In this document: one piece after another, positions 1-8,225 of the stretch
Layout of the letters: the number at the start of each line of letters is the position of its first letter
Numbering within the stretch: position 1 is the first letter of the stretch
Assembly (NCBI GenBank): GCA_910588225.1
Contig: CAJUQT010000030.1
Span: 1 to 51,302 of the forward strand
Origin: an uncultured Acetatifactor sp.
GTDB lineage: Bacteria; Bacillota; Clostridia; Lachnospirales; Lachnospiraceae
Length of the DNA stretch: 51,302 nucleotides
Reading direction: 5' to 3'
Notes under the pieces: model-generated
Seen by the model: the letters and a program-made list of their open reading frames with translations, nothing else
What the model was told of the DNA's origin: nothing
The model's database searches: none
Program-made: the position numbers and the translations under genes

Positions 1-457
1 CAAACCCAATCAGAATCGTTCCCACATCATTCTTTTTTGTATTTTTAATAAACATTACCAGTACCACGCCGATCAGTGCCAATACCGGGGAAAAAGACGA
101 GGGTTTCAGCAGTTTTACAAAGAAATTCCCGCTTTCGATACCGGAAAGGCTTAGAATCCACGAGGTAGCTGTCGTGCCGATGTTTGCACCCATAATCACG
201 CCAACCGCCTGTGACAGCTTCATAATACCGGAATTAACAAACCCCACTACCATAACCGTCGCAGCGGAAGAAGACTGGATCACCGCTGTTACGCCTGCCC
301 CAAGCAGGACGGCCCTCACAGGATTATTCGTCATACGCTCCAGCACCTGCTCCAGCCTGCCGCCTGCCATCTTGGACAGAGCATCCCCCATCGTTTTCAT
401 TCCATATAAAAATAACGCCAACCCGCCAGCCATTGTCAGTAATCCAAAGAAGTCCAT
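1..457 (-). CDS. Na+/phosphate cotransporter (NptA/PhoU-linked Na/Pi family), N-terminal part, cut by window edge
   Basis: The first 152 codons of a polytopic membrane protein are visible and the rest lies beyond base 1. The start (MDFFGLLTMAGGLALFLYGM) follows a GAGAGGA ribosome site. The family imports inorganic phosphate with sodium. Its hallmark here is the QSSSAATV motif in an N-terminal hydrophobic repeat (about residues 55-70), followed by GANIGTT. Both are characteristic of the Na/Pi cotransporter repeat. Three TTTACA boxes just upstream suggest phosphate-starvation control. Whether the protein carries the usual C-terminal PhoU-like domain cannot be seen. Confidence 0.85.
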   Translation of the reverse strand, partial: MDFFGLLTMAGGLALFLYGMKTMGDALSKMAGGRLEQVLERMTNNPVRAVLLGAGVTAVIQSSSAATVMVVGFVNSGIMKLSQAVGVIMGANIGTTATSWILSLSGIESGNFFVKLLKPSSFSPVLALIGVVLVMFIKNTKKNDVGTILIGF

Positions 458-511
458 CTGACCATAATCCTCTCTAAAGAATCTTCTTATCGTCAAATGG
501 TATCCGATCTA

Positions 512-551
512 TGTAAAATCCAAAAGATGATTTATGTAAAATCTGTGTAAA
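512..551 (-). promoter_or_regulatory. Candidate Pho box upstream of the Na/Pi cotransporter
   Basis: On the minus strand TTTACA occurs three times (546-551, 535-540, 512-517). The first two are 11 bp apart and the third is 23 bp further, close to two more helical turns. Firmicute PhoP binds direct TT(A/T)ACA repeats with about 11-bp phasing upstream of phosphate genes, and the downstream gene is a phosphate cotransporter. The promoter hexamers themselves are not obvious. Seen: the repeats and spacing. Inferred: PhoP binding. Confidence 0.45.
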
Positions 552-730
552 ATTTCATAAGTTTCCAGCCTTGCACAGCCCGTTGACGACAGAATTTAAA
601 GTCTGTTTAATAAGGAAGCCCGGACCTTGCCGCAGAACCTGTTGGTCCTTGCCGGAATCTGCACTTTGCAGACTAAAGGCGAAATTGCGAATGATAACTT
701 TGAAGTACCCCAAACAGGTCTCCCCGCCTC

Positions 731-760
731 TTGACAAAGCGGTGTCTCTTTCGCTAGAAT
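731..760 (+). promoter_or_regulatory. SigA-type promoter for the membrane protein at 798
   Basis: TTGACA (731-736) and TAGAAT (755-760) are separated by 18 bp and lie 37 bp before the start codon. The remainder of the gap (552-730) shows only short unsupported reading frames and no recognisable gene. Confidence 0.6.
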
Positions 761-797
761 GTCACCATAGAATACAAGGCATCCACAGGAGATTACT

Positions 798-1979
798 ATG
801 AAAAGCAAAAAACTGCAAAGCTGTATTATGCCGCTTTTATGGCTTGTCATCGGAATTTACGGCATACTGTGCACATATCTGTTCTATATGCAGTCCGTTC
901 AGCCGCTGGATTACAATAATCGATATTTTCAATCTGATTTGCCCTACCACATCAGCATGATCATTGACGATGGCTGGTATTACAGCTTCACTGCATATAT
1001 TTACCAGGTTCTCTACCGGCTGGCCGGGAACAGCACCACGCTGATTGCAGGCTTCCTGGCTGTTGTGCAGGTATTGTCTGTCCTTTTGACGGAAAGGCTG
1101 CTGCGCCTGCTCTTTGACCGCGGGAAGATAAGCGTTCTGACACTTGCCTCCGCGCTGGGTCTGAACCTAGTCATGGCCTTTTTCTGGCCCTATGCCGGCA
1201 GCTACCCTTATGTGAGCTATCAGGCCGGCAATATCTGGCACAACTCCACTTATCAGTGCATGAAACCGGCAGCCATCGCCGCCGTTCTCTGTTATCTGAA
1301 CCTGGAGAAAAATTACCGTCAGAAAATCACTCTCCGGCAATGGCTGCTCCTGTCCGGTCTGCTGGTTCTTACCACCGGTATCAAGCCAAGCTTTCTGACG
1401 GTATTTGCCCCCATGCTGGCCATAAAGCTGCTGGCGGACCTGTGCAGGAAAGTCTCCTTCCGGCAGGTATTTCTGCTGGGAAGCGCCGTGCTGCCTTCAC
1501 TGGGGGTAATTCTGTGGCAGAATGCCGTGTTGTTCGGTACGGAAACCGGACACGGAATCACGTTTTCCCCCTGGTACACCTTTTCCCTTCATGCCAACCG
1601 GACCAAACTGGCCGTACTCTGCTCTATTGCCTTTCCTCTGGCGGTGCTGCTTTTTTCTCTGAAGGAGCTTTTTCGTGACAGACGTTATCTGTTTTTTTGG
1701 GGTGTGACGGGAATCGGATTTCTGGAGGCGCTCTGTCTGGCAGAGACGGGCAGCCGCTCCCGGGACGGTAATTTTCTCTGGGGATATTGCATCGCCATCT
1801 TCCTGATCTTCGTGTTCAGTTTCGAGAAATGGCTGCTTCTCCTGAAAAAGGAAAAGCATGTCCTGTATTACAGAACATGCTTTGTGATTGCCGGCTGTGT
1901 GCTGGCTTATCAGATTTTCTGCGGAGTCTGCTTTTTTGCAAGACTCCTGCAGGGGGAAACTTACTTTATGGCAGGATAA
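798..1979 (+). CDS. Polytopic membrane protein, possibly GT-C-type glycosyltransferase-like
   Basis: A 393-residue protein that is hydrophobic for most of its length, with about ten predicted membrane segments. It begins after an AGGAG ribosome site 5-6 nt before ATG. Between the first two helices is a polar loop with SDLPYHIS and IIDDGWYY. Acidic residues in the first extracytoplasmic loop are typical of GT-C lipid-linked-sugar transferases. I do not recognise a named family, so that function is a guess. The gene has its own promoter and is convergent with the ABC-class ATPase, ending 22 bp from that gene's stop. It appears monocistronic. Confidence 0.7.
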   Translation: MKSKKLQSCIMPLLWLVIGIYGILCTYLFYMQSVQPLDYNNRYFQSDLPYHISMIIDDGWYYSFTAYIYQVLYRLAGNSTTLIAGFLAVVQVLSVLLTERLLRLLFDRGKISVLTLASALGLNLVMAFFWPYAGSYPYVSYQAGNIWHNSTYQCMKPAAIAAVLCYLNLEKNYRQKITLRQWLLLSGLLVLTTGIKPSFLTVFAPMLAIKLLADLCRKVSFRQVFLLGSAVLPSLGVILWQNAVLFGTETGHGITFSPWYTFSLHANRTKLAVLCSIAFPLAVLLFSLKELFRDRRYLFFWGVTGIGFLEALCLAETGSRSRDGNFLWGYCIAIFLIFVFSFEKWLLLLKKEKHVLYYRTCFVIAGCVLAYQIFCGVCFFARLLQGETYFMAG

Positions 1980-2001
1980 CCGGTATCCGGATCTCCTTCC
2001 T

Positions 2002-3783
2002 TCATCCCCGGAATCGGTTCAGGCAGGCATACAGCTCCTGAATCCTGGGCTTTGCCAGCCCGCAGGGCACATAGGAGCTGCCAAACGGTTTCCAGCCCTG
2101 CTTTTCCCACGTGTTCCAGATGCTCTCCACTGTCTGGCGCACTGTCTTTCTGCCGTCCATGACTTCCTCCAGACCGTACCGCAGCAGATGGGCCAGGGCG
2201 TTCACCTGCTCCGTATCCAAGAGCTGCTCCAGATAGCGCACATTGACTTCCTCCCTGTCCATGGAGAAGGATTCCAGGCCGAAGGATTTCGTCTTCATGT
2301 GCTCATGGCGTCCGTCTCCGCCGCGGTTGCCGCCGCGTCCTCTTCCGCCATATCCGATATTTCCGGTCTCCAGTTCCCGGCCGTCCCATCCGCGGCCCCG
2401 ACCCTTCTGCGCCTTCCGGAAGGCCGGCAGCACACGGTCAAATGCCGGAACCATAAAGCCGGGTGCTTGTACTCTGGGCGCCGTATGACCGCCGCACATG
2501 CTCTTTACCCTATCTGTGATATCCACAGGGCGATAGCAGTCCATCATCAGAATATGATCTGCGATATAGAAAAAGGCCCCTGAGCTTCCGGCCACAAGAA
2601 TTGTGGAAATTCCGGCCTTTTCATAAAGTTCTCCCGCTCTCTCCAGGAAGGGCGTGATGGGTTCCTTGTCCCGGCTGATGACCTGCTGCATGAATTCGTC
2701 CCGCACCATGAAATTGGTGGCGGAAGTGTCCTCGTCAATCAGGAAAAGCCGTGTGCCCGCCTCGATCCCCTCCACCACGGCCGCCGCCTGAGAGGTGGAG
2801 CCGCTGGCATCCTCGGTGGTAAACTTCGTGGTGTCTTTTTTGTTGGGCAGATCATTAATAAACAGTGAAATATCCACATTCCGAATGGATCTGCCGTCCT
2901 CCGCCCGCAGCTTCAGCGCCGTATCATCAGTAATGACGAATTCCCGGCCGTCTCCGGCGATATGGTCGTACACTCCCATCTGAATGGCTTCCAGCAGAGT
3001 GGACTTTCCGTGATAGCCGCCTCCCACAATCAGTGTAATGCCCTCCGGTATGGCCATTCCCGTAATCTCTCCTCTGTGGGGCAGCCGAAAAGTCCTCTCC
3101 ATGGAAGCCGGGGAGGTAAAGGGAACGCTGTCTGCCATAGGCAGATCTGACACACCGCTTTTCCTGGGCAGCACAGAGCCGTTGGCCACAAAAGCCACCA
3201 GCCCTTCCGCCTTCAGAATCCGCCGGACTTCCCTCTGGTCTTCCGCCAGATGCACCACACTCTCCACCTTTTTCCCGTCCAGCCTGGCATAAAACAGACT
3301 GCTTTCCACACAGCGGGGCAGAAAATCAAAGAGAATCTTGTCCAGCTCTCCTGCGTTGATGGTCCGACCGAAAGCCGGGAATCCCACATAAAAGCGCACA
3401 ATCAGACCACTGTCCGTAATCTCACAGGCGCTTCGCTCCAGAACCGCCTGACCGCAGCGGCTGATAGACAGCAAACCGCTCTTCCCCGAACCTTTTGCCC
3501 TGAAATTATACTGTTCAAACTGCTTTCCCACCTGCCTGACCAGAAAATCCTGAAGCGCAATGCGGCCGCAGTCCTCCGCATAATAAGCGGCGGGAAATTT
3601 CGCCAGGGTGTGAGGAATCTCCACGTGCAGGCTGGAAGGGGATGCAAAAGGGTCCCCCTGTACATGGTCGATGACCAATGTATAGCGGTCGAATTTCCAT
3701 GTTCCTGCCAGAGATTTATAAGCCGGATATCCCTTATGGTCTATGGATCGCAGCAATGTTCTCAGTTCATTTTGTGATTTCAT
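2002..3783 (-). CDS. Predicted ATPase of the ABC class (ABC_ATPase family)
   Basis: A 593-residue soluble protein. Residues 1-240 match the N-terminal region typical of the uncharacterised ABC_ATPase family. A P-loop GGGYHGKST lies at 254-262, an ABC-signature-like SGSTSQ near 327, and a Walker B LFLIDEDTSATNFM at about 346-359. The C-terminal part, from about 495, is helical. Residues about 461-492 are unusually rich in Gly and Arg (GRGRG, GGRGRGGNRGG), which suggests nucleic-acid contact. The cellular role of the family is unknown. It stands alone between a convergent membrane protein and the LacI regulator gene. Confidence 0.85.
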   Translation of the reverse strand: MKSQNELRTLLRSIDHKGYPAYKSLAGTWKFDRYTLVIDHVQGDPFASPSSLHVEIPHTLAKFPAAYYAEDCGRIALQDFLVRQVGKQFEQYNFRAKGSGKSGLLSISRCGQAVLERSACEITDSGLIVRFYVGFPAFGRTINAGELDKILFDFLPRCVESSLFYARLDGKKVESVVHLAEDQREVRRILKAEGLVAFVANGSVLPRKSGVSDLPMADSVPFTSPASMERTFRLPHRGEITGMAIPEGITLIVGGGYHGKSTLLEAIQMGVYDHIAGDGREFVITDDTALKLRAEDGRSIRNVDISLFINDLPNKKDTTKFTTEDASGSTSQAAAVVEGIEAGTRLFLIDEDTSATNFMVRDEFMQQVISRDKEPITPFLERAGELYEKAGISTILVAGSSGAFFYIADHILMMDCYRPVDITDRVKSMCGGHTAPRVQAPGFMVPAFDRVLPAFRKAQKGRGRGWDGRELETGNIGYGGRGRGGNRGGDGRHEHMKTKSFGLESFSMDREEVNVRYLEQLLDTEQVNALAHLLRYGLEEVMDGRKTVRQTVESIWNTWEKQGWKPFGSSYVPCGLAKPRIQELYACLNRFRG

Positions 3784-3886
3784 ATATCTGTACCTTGCCT
3801 TTTCATTTCAATTCTGTTTCTGTTTCAGTTTCTATTACCTTTCTGTAAATCTTCCGGAAGAATATCCCTGGTTCTGAACTGTTGCG

Positions 3887-4858
3887 TCACCTCTCCACAA
3901 TAGAATACCCCAGCTTTACTTCCCGTCTGGCCGCCTCCCCCTGTCCCAGCAGTTCCACCAGCATCTCCACCGCAATCTTTCCGCACTTTTCATAGGAATA
4001 ATGCACAGTGAGCAGGGGCGGCGCCGTCAGCCGGGCCATCTCGGAATCTCCGTGTCCGGCCACCAGAATCCGCACCGGAACCTGAATTCCGTGTTCCCGC
4101 AGATATTGTACGGACCCCACGGCCATGGTGTCTGTGGCACAGATCAGGCCGTCCAGTTCCCCGCATTTCCGAAGAAGCTCCCCTGTCTTCTCATATCCTG
4201 ACACGACTGTAAATGCTGCCACCACATGGTTCTTTACCAGCTCCGCATGTCCCATATCCCGCACTGCATCCCGGAAACCATCATACCTTTCCGCTCCCAC
4301 TGCCTTATCCTGTGAAATGGCCCCGATGTAACCCAGACGGTTCCTTCCCCTTTCCAGAATGAGCCTGGTCAGGTCATAGGTGGCATGATAGTCGTCATGA
4401 AAGACACAGGAATAGCCCGGCAGCCGCTGCCCGGCAATCACCACCGGCACAGACAGGCGCTTTAAAAGCAGCCTGTGCTCTCTGGTAAATACCGTGCCCA
4501 CCAGAATCACGCCGTCCACTGTTTTATCGTTAAAAGTCTCCAGGTATTCCAGCTCTTTTTTCGGATTGTTCTGGCTCACTGCCAGGAGCATCTGATAGCC
4601 GTTCCCGTTCAATACGGACAGCATTCCTTCCACCATTCTGGCTATGGATGCGGAGGCCACTTTCGGCACGATTACACCTACCATTCTGGTCTTCTTCGTC
4701 CTGAGCATCTGTGCCTGCACCGACGGCCGGTAGCCGGTCTCCTCCACCACTTCCCGGATAGCCTGCCTTTTCTCCTCAGAGAGATATCCATTGTTAAAAT
4801 AACGGGAGACAGCCGCCCTGGATACGCCCGCCCGCTCTGCAATTTCCGCTATATTCAT
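3887..4858 (-). CDS. LacI-family transcriptional regulator
   Basis: A 323-residue repressor of the LacI/GalR type. Its N-terminal helix-turn-helix (IAEIAERAGVSRAAVSRYF, residues 3-21) is followed by the hinge region and a periplasmic-binding-protein-like sugar-sensing domain (VGVIVPKVASASIARM onward). The start follows GGGAGGAAAAGG. It lies 91 bp downstream of the amylosucrase-like gene on the same strand, in an order HAD / GH13 / LacI. It therefore probably senses a sugar related to sucrose or glucan metabolism and controls this group. The ligand cannot be read from the sequence. Confidence 0.9.
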   Translation of the reverse strand: MNIAEIAERAGVSRAAVSRYFNNGYLSEEKRQAIREVVEETGYRPSVQAQMLRTKKTRMVGVIVPKVASASIARMVEGMLSVLNGNGYQMLLAVSQNNPKKELEYLETFNDKTVDGVILVGTVFTREHRLLLKRLSVPVVIAGQRLPGYSCVFHDDYHATYDLTRLILERGRNRLGYIGAISQDKAVGAERYDGFRDAVRDMGHAELVKNHVVAAFTVVSGYEKTGELLRKCGELDGLICATDTMAVGSVQYLREHGIQVPVRILVAGHGDSEMARLTAPPLLTVHYSYEKCGKIAVEMLVELLGQGEAARREVKLGYSIVER

Positions 4859-4911
4859 CCTTTTCCTCCCGAATTGCGCTTATCTCTTCCCGGCAGCAAT
4901 TCGGCCTCCGG

Positions 4912-4938
4912 CTGAACCGTTACTTTCTATCGGTTCAG
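4912..4938. repeat. 8-bp-arm palindrome between amylosucrase-like gene and lacI-type gene
   Basis: CTGAACCG (4912-4919) and CGGTTCAG (4931-4938) form a perfect inverted repeat with an 11-bp spacer. There is no T-run, so it is not a standard terminator. The arm and next bases (CTGAACCGTTAC) recur in the larger inverted-repeat element at 29766-29896, which suggests a shared REP-like repeat family. An operator for the adjacent LacI protein is the alternative. Confidence 0.5.
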
Positions 4939-4949
4939 ACAATCCATCA

Positions 4950-6788
4950 TTACTTCCTTTTCAGATAATAAAACCCATAAGCCGGTATGTCAACCCCTCT
5001 TGCTTTCATCACTCTCTCTGAGATCAGTTCTGTATAGTCTCCATCCGTCTCGTTGATCCAGGCGGTTTTGTCATATTCGCTGAAATTAAACAAACCTATC
5101 ATCTTCTCTCCCTGATAATATCTTCCGATGCAGAGCACAGAATTATCCCAGGTATCAATGGTCCAGGTATCCGCATTGGACACAAATACCTTCTCTCGCT
5201 TACGAATCTGTTCCAGCTGTCCCAGCTGCCCGAACAGCTTTCCCTCCACGGTATCCGCATCAGAGGCATTTTCAGCCAGCTTCCAGTTCATGGCGCCTCT
5301 GTGAATATAGCGGGAATCTGCCGCTTTCAGAGGATCTTCCTTATAACTGTAATCATTCACCTGCCCGATTTCATCTCCGCTGTAAAGCACCGGGATCCCG
5401 GACTGCATGAACATATACGCATGCAGCATTATATCCAGACGAATTGCACGTTCCATGGCTGCGTCTTCCCGCCGGGATCCCGCTTTCTCAATGCCGCACA
5501 TGGAGGCTGTGGTTCCGCAGAAACGGGCGTCTCCCGTCACCGGATCCGCATTATACAGCTCGCCCCTGCTGTTGCTTGCCCCGGTATATCCCTGAAAATA
5601 GTCGTTGAGATATTGTTTGTGAGAACGCTCTCCGATTCCCTCTGTCATCAGGGTTCCGTAATCAAGTCCCCAGCCGATATCATCGTGACAGCGCAGATAA
5701 TTCAGAAATACATAGTCTTTCGGCAGAGCATTCACGATATCAAGCTGTTTTTTCAGCAGTTTTACATTCCTTGTGGCCACTGTATGCCAGGTAGTCGCCA
5801 TGGTTGTAACGTTGTAAAGCATATGGCATTCCGGTTTTTCGACAGTCCCGAAATAAGGCACCACTTTTTCCGGCTCCATGACGACTTCTCCCAGCAGCAG
5901 AATCCCCGGACAGACAATCTCCGTAATCATACGCATCATGCGGACAATGGTATGTACCTGAGGCAGATTCCTGCAGCTGGTGTTCAGTTCCTTCCAGATA
6001 TAGGGAACTGCGTCAATGCGGATAATGTCAATCCCCCTGTTGGCAAGGTACAGGAAATTATACATCATTTCATTAAAAACACGGGGATTCTTATAATTTA
6101 AATCCCACTGATAGGGATAAAAGGTGGTCATGACAAAATGTCCCGCATCCTCCAGCCAGGTAAAATTGCCCGGCGCAGTGGTGGGAAACACCTGGGGAAC
6201 CGTTTTCTCATACAGAGAAGGAATCTCAGAATTGTCGAAGAAGAAATAACGGCTCATATATTCTCCGTCCCCTTCCCGGGCTTTCTTCGCCCATTCATGG
6301 TCCTCAGAGGTATGGTTCATGACAAAATCCATGCAGACATTGATTCCCTTTTTATGGCAGGCCGCCGTCAGACTCTCCAAATCCTCCATGGTCCCCAGTT
6401 TTTCCTGGACCCTGCGGAAATCCGACACCGCATATCCACCGTCAGAACGGCCTTCTGTCGTCTCCAGAAAGGGCATCAGATGAACATAATTCACATTGCA
6501 GCTCTCAATATAATCCAGTCTGGATTCCACACCCTTCATATTTCCGGCAAAATTGTCGATATAGAGCATCATTCCCAGCATGTCGTTCCGGCGGTACCAC
6601 CCCCGGTCTGTCTCCCGCTCCGTATCCAGTTGTTTCAGCACGGCATTTCTCTCCTGATAATACCGCTGCATGTTCTCCAGCAGCTCCGCGAACATGGAAT
6701 CATTTTCATATAGCTCCATATAAAGCCATCGAAGCTCATCATGGTGCTCCTTTAACCGCTTCTGAAACTTTTTTTCTTCATATTTCAT
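4950..6788 (-). CDS. Amylosucrase-like GH13 enzyme
   Basis: A 612-residue alpha-amylase-superfamily protein of the length and architecture of amylosucrase, which uses sucrose to extend alpha-glucan. It has the helical N-terminal region (residues 1-80) followed by the (beta/alpha)8 barrel. Visible catalytic signatures are IIRIDAVPYIW (nucleophile Asp), LLLGEVVMEPE (acid/base Glu) and LRCHDDIGWGLDYG (third Asp), plus MDFVMNHTSEDHEW. The HDDIGW block is typical of amylosucrase/sucrose hydrolase rather than ordinary amylases. No signal peptide is seen, so it is cytoplasmic. It is flanked on the same strand by a HAD phosphatase and a LacI regulator. Sucrose hydrolase or phosphorylase activity is an alternative. 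Confidence 0.85.
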   Translation of the reverse strand: MKYEEKKFQKRLKEHHDELRWLYMELYENDSMFAELLENMQRYYQERNAVLKQLDTERETDRGWYRRNDMLGMMLYIDNFAGNMKGVESRLDYIESCNVNYVHLMPFLETTEGRSDGGYAVSDFRRVQEKLGTMEDLESLTAACHKKGINVCMDFVMNHTSEDHEWAKKAREGDGEYMSRYFFFDNSEIPSLYEKTVPQVFPTTAPGNFTWLEDAGHFVMTTFYPYQWDLNYKNPRVFNEMMYNFLYLANRGIDIIRIDAVPYIWKELNTSCRNLPQVHTIVRMMRMITEIVCPGILLLGEVVMEPEKVVPYFGTVEKPECHMLYNVTTMATTWHTVATRNVKLLKKQLDIVNALPKDYVFLNYLRCHDDIGWGLDYGTLMTEGIGERSHKQYLNDYFQGYTGASNSRGELYNADPVTGDARFCGTTASMCGIEKAGSRREDAAMERAIRLDIMLHAYMFMQSGIPVLYSGDEIGQVNDYSYKEDPLKAADSRYIHRGAMNWKLAENASDADTVEGKLFGQLGQLEQIRKREKVFVSNADTWTIDTWDNSVLCIGRYYQGEKMIGLFNFSEYDKTAWINETDGDYTELISERVMKARGVDIPAYGFYYLKRK

Positions 6789-6856
6789 CTTTTTCCTCTC
6801 CTTTTCCCTCTGACTTTACTGATTGCTTCAATACTGTCGTTTGCCTCTTTTCCCTG

Positions 6857-7672
6857 TCAGAGCAGGCCATGTTTCAGAAAGGCATCCCGGATTCCGTCTT
6901 CTCTCAGAGAAGGGCAGACATCGTCCGCAATCCGCTTCAGTTCCTGGCTGCCATTTCCCATACAGATGCCCAGTCCCGCGCTTTCCAGCATTTCTCTGTC
7001 ATTCATGCTGTCCCCGAAGGCCACGGAATCCTCCTGCGGGATCTTAAGACATTCACAGACCCGTTTTATGGCTCTCCCCTTGTCAAATTTCCTGTTTATC
7101 AGCTCTCCCTGAACATATCCCCTGCCTTTGTCCTCCTGCACCACAAAATCAAAATCCGGCAGCAGGAGTCTGCGGGGCTCTGTCAGCTGCTCAAAGGCAG
7201 GACTCATGAATACAATCTTGTATACCGGCTGTCCCCGGTACTCCTGCATGGGACGGATATTCAGATTTCTCTCAGTCCGCTCTCTGTGCCGAAGCCAAGT
7301 CCCTCCCCGCCTGCTCAGGAATTCTCTGAATTCCATATCCGTGTAGGAATCATGAAGACATTCCACCGTCCGGAAGACTCCGTTTCCCTTCAGGAGCGCC
7401 ATCGCCGCCTTCCTCTGCCTCTCCTCCATGGGGCAGTCAAAAATCACTTCCCCTCCGCACACAATATATCCGCCGGCACTGGCCACAACCCCGTCAAAAT
7501 TATATTGCAGCAAAGCTTTGAGCATTCCATAACATCTGCCGCTGCAGAGGAATATATAATGTCCCGCTGCTCTGGCCCGGTCAATGGCCCACAGCGCCGA
7601 AGACGGCGGCTCGTTGGTCCCCGATTCCGTCAAGGTGCCGTCTATATCCAGAAAAATGATTTTTCGCGACAT
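6857..7672 (-). CDS. Cof-type HAD-IIB phosphatase
   Basis: A 271-residue haloacid-dehalogenase-superfamily hydrolase. Motif I is IIFLDIDGTLTES (nucleophile and acid Asp at residues 9 and 11), motif II is FLCSGR, and motif IV is DSVAFGDSMNDREML near the C-terminus. Between motifs II and III is the large IIB cap. Members dephosphorylate sugar phosphates and similar small substrates. It precedes the amylosucrase-like gene by 68 bp on the same strand and probably heads that transcription unit. A sugar-phosphate substrate is inferred only from context. Confidence 0.9.
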   Translation of the reverse strand: MSRKIIFLDIDGTLTESGTNEPPSSALWAIDRARAAGHYIFLCSGRCYGMLKALLQYNFDGVVASAGGYIVCGGEVIFDCPMEERQRKAAMALLKGNGVFRTVECLHDSYTDMEFREFLSRRGGTWLRHRERTERNLNIRPMQEYRGQPVYKIVFMSPAFEQLTEPRRLLLPDFDFVVQEDKGRGYVQGELINRKFDKGRAIKRVCECLKIPQEDSVAFGDSMNDREMLESAGLGICMGNGSQELKRIADDVCPSLREDGIRDAFLKHGLL

Positions 7673-7805
7673 TTCTCTTCCCCGTCAAAAGGCAGCCTGT
7701 TTCTGCCGTATTCCGCAAAAAAAGCTGCCCGTTTCCTTTTACTCTTTTTTATCTTTCTGACTTCCTCTATTCTTACCATACAAGCCTGTAGCAGTTCTCA
7801 TTTTC

Positions 7806-8045
7806 TCAGCCCACTTTCTCTCTCACAAGAAAAGGACTGATTTTTTCAAGCATTGATGAGTCGTCGGAGTCACACACCAGACGCTGGGGTCTGGCCAGAT
7901 CAAGCGCAAAGACTCCCAGTATGGATTTCGGGTCTACAATACGTCTGCCAGACCCCAGCTCAAAATTGGCCTCCACCGTATTAACCACATTTACAAAATT
8001 TCTTACCTGATCCACATCATCAAACTTAACGAATACCTGCTGCAT
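7806..8045 (-). CDS. HPr-like protein lacking the phosphorylatable histidine
   Basis: A small protein of 79 residues, counted from the ATG that follows AAAGGTGA. A GTG further upstream would overlap that site and was not used. The second half matches HPr around the regulatory serine (RRIVDPKSILGVFALDL, compared with the HPr KSIMGVMSL block). The region where HPr has its active-site histidine (GLHARP) reads VDQVRNFVNVVNTVEANFE, with no histidine. It therefore cannot act as a normal phosphocarrier but might still be a target or decoy for HPr kinase or a regulator. It has its own promoter at 8134-8162. Confidence 0.7.
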   Translation of the reverse strand: MQQVFVKFDDVDQVRNFVNVVNTVEANFELGSGRRIVDPKSILGVFALDLARPQRLVCDSDDSSMLEKISPFLVREKVG

Positions 8046-8133
8046 AAATATCACCTTTTTTCACCTTTCTCAATCCCTTCGTTTACTGAATTGCGATATC
8101 ATAGTAGCTCGTGTTTGTCTCTTCTGAGGCAAA

Positions 8134-8162
8134 ATCATATACCAGGTTTCCTATTTTGTAAA
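8134..8162 (-). promoter_or_regulatory. Promoter of the HPr-like gene
   Basis: On the minus strand TTTACA (8157-8162) and TATGAT (8134-8139) have a 17-bp spacer, about 90 bp before the HPr-like start codon. Confidence 0.55.
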
Positions 8163-8225
8163 TTGTCATTTTTCATAATTTTTTTACATGCTTATTGTCT
8201 AATATGCTGAAATCGTTTTCACATT

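Noticed and set aside
555..850. Several short overlapping frames before the membrane protein gene
   Set aside because: They conflict with the clear promoter at 731-760 and have no ribosome sites or similarity.
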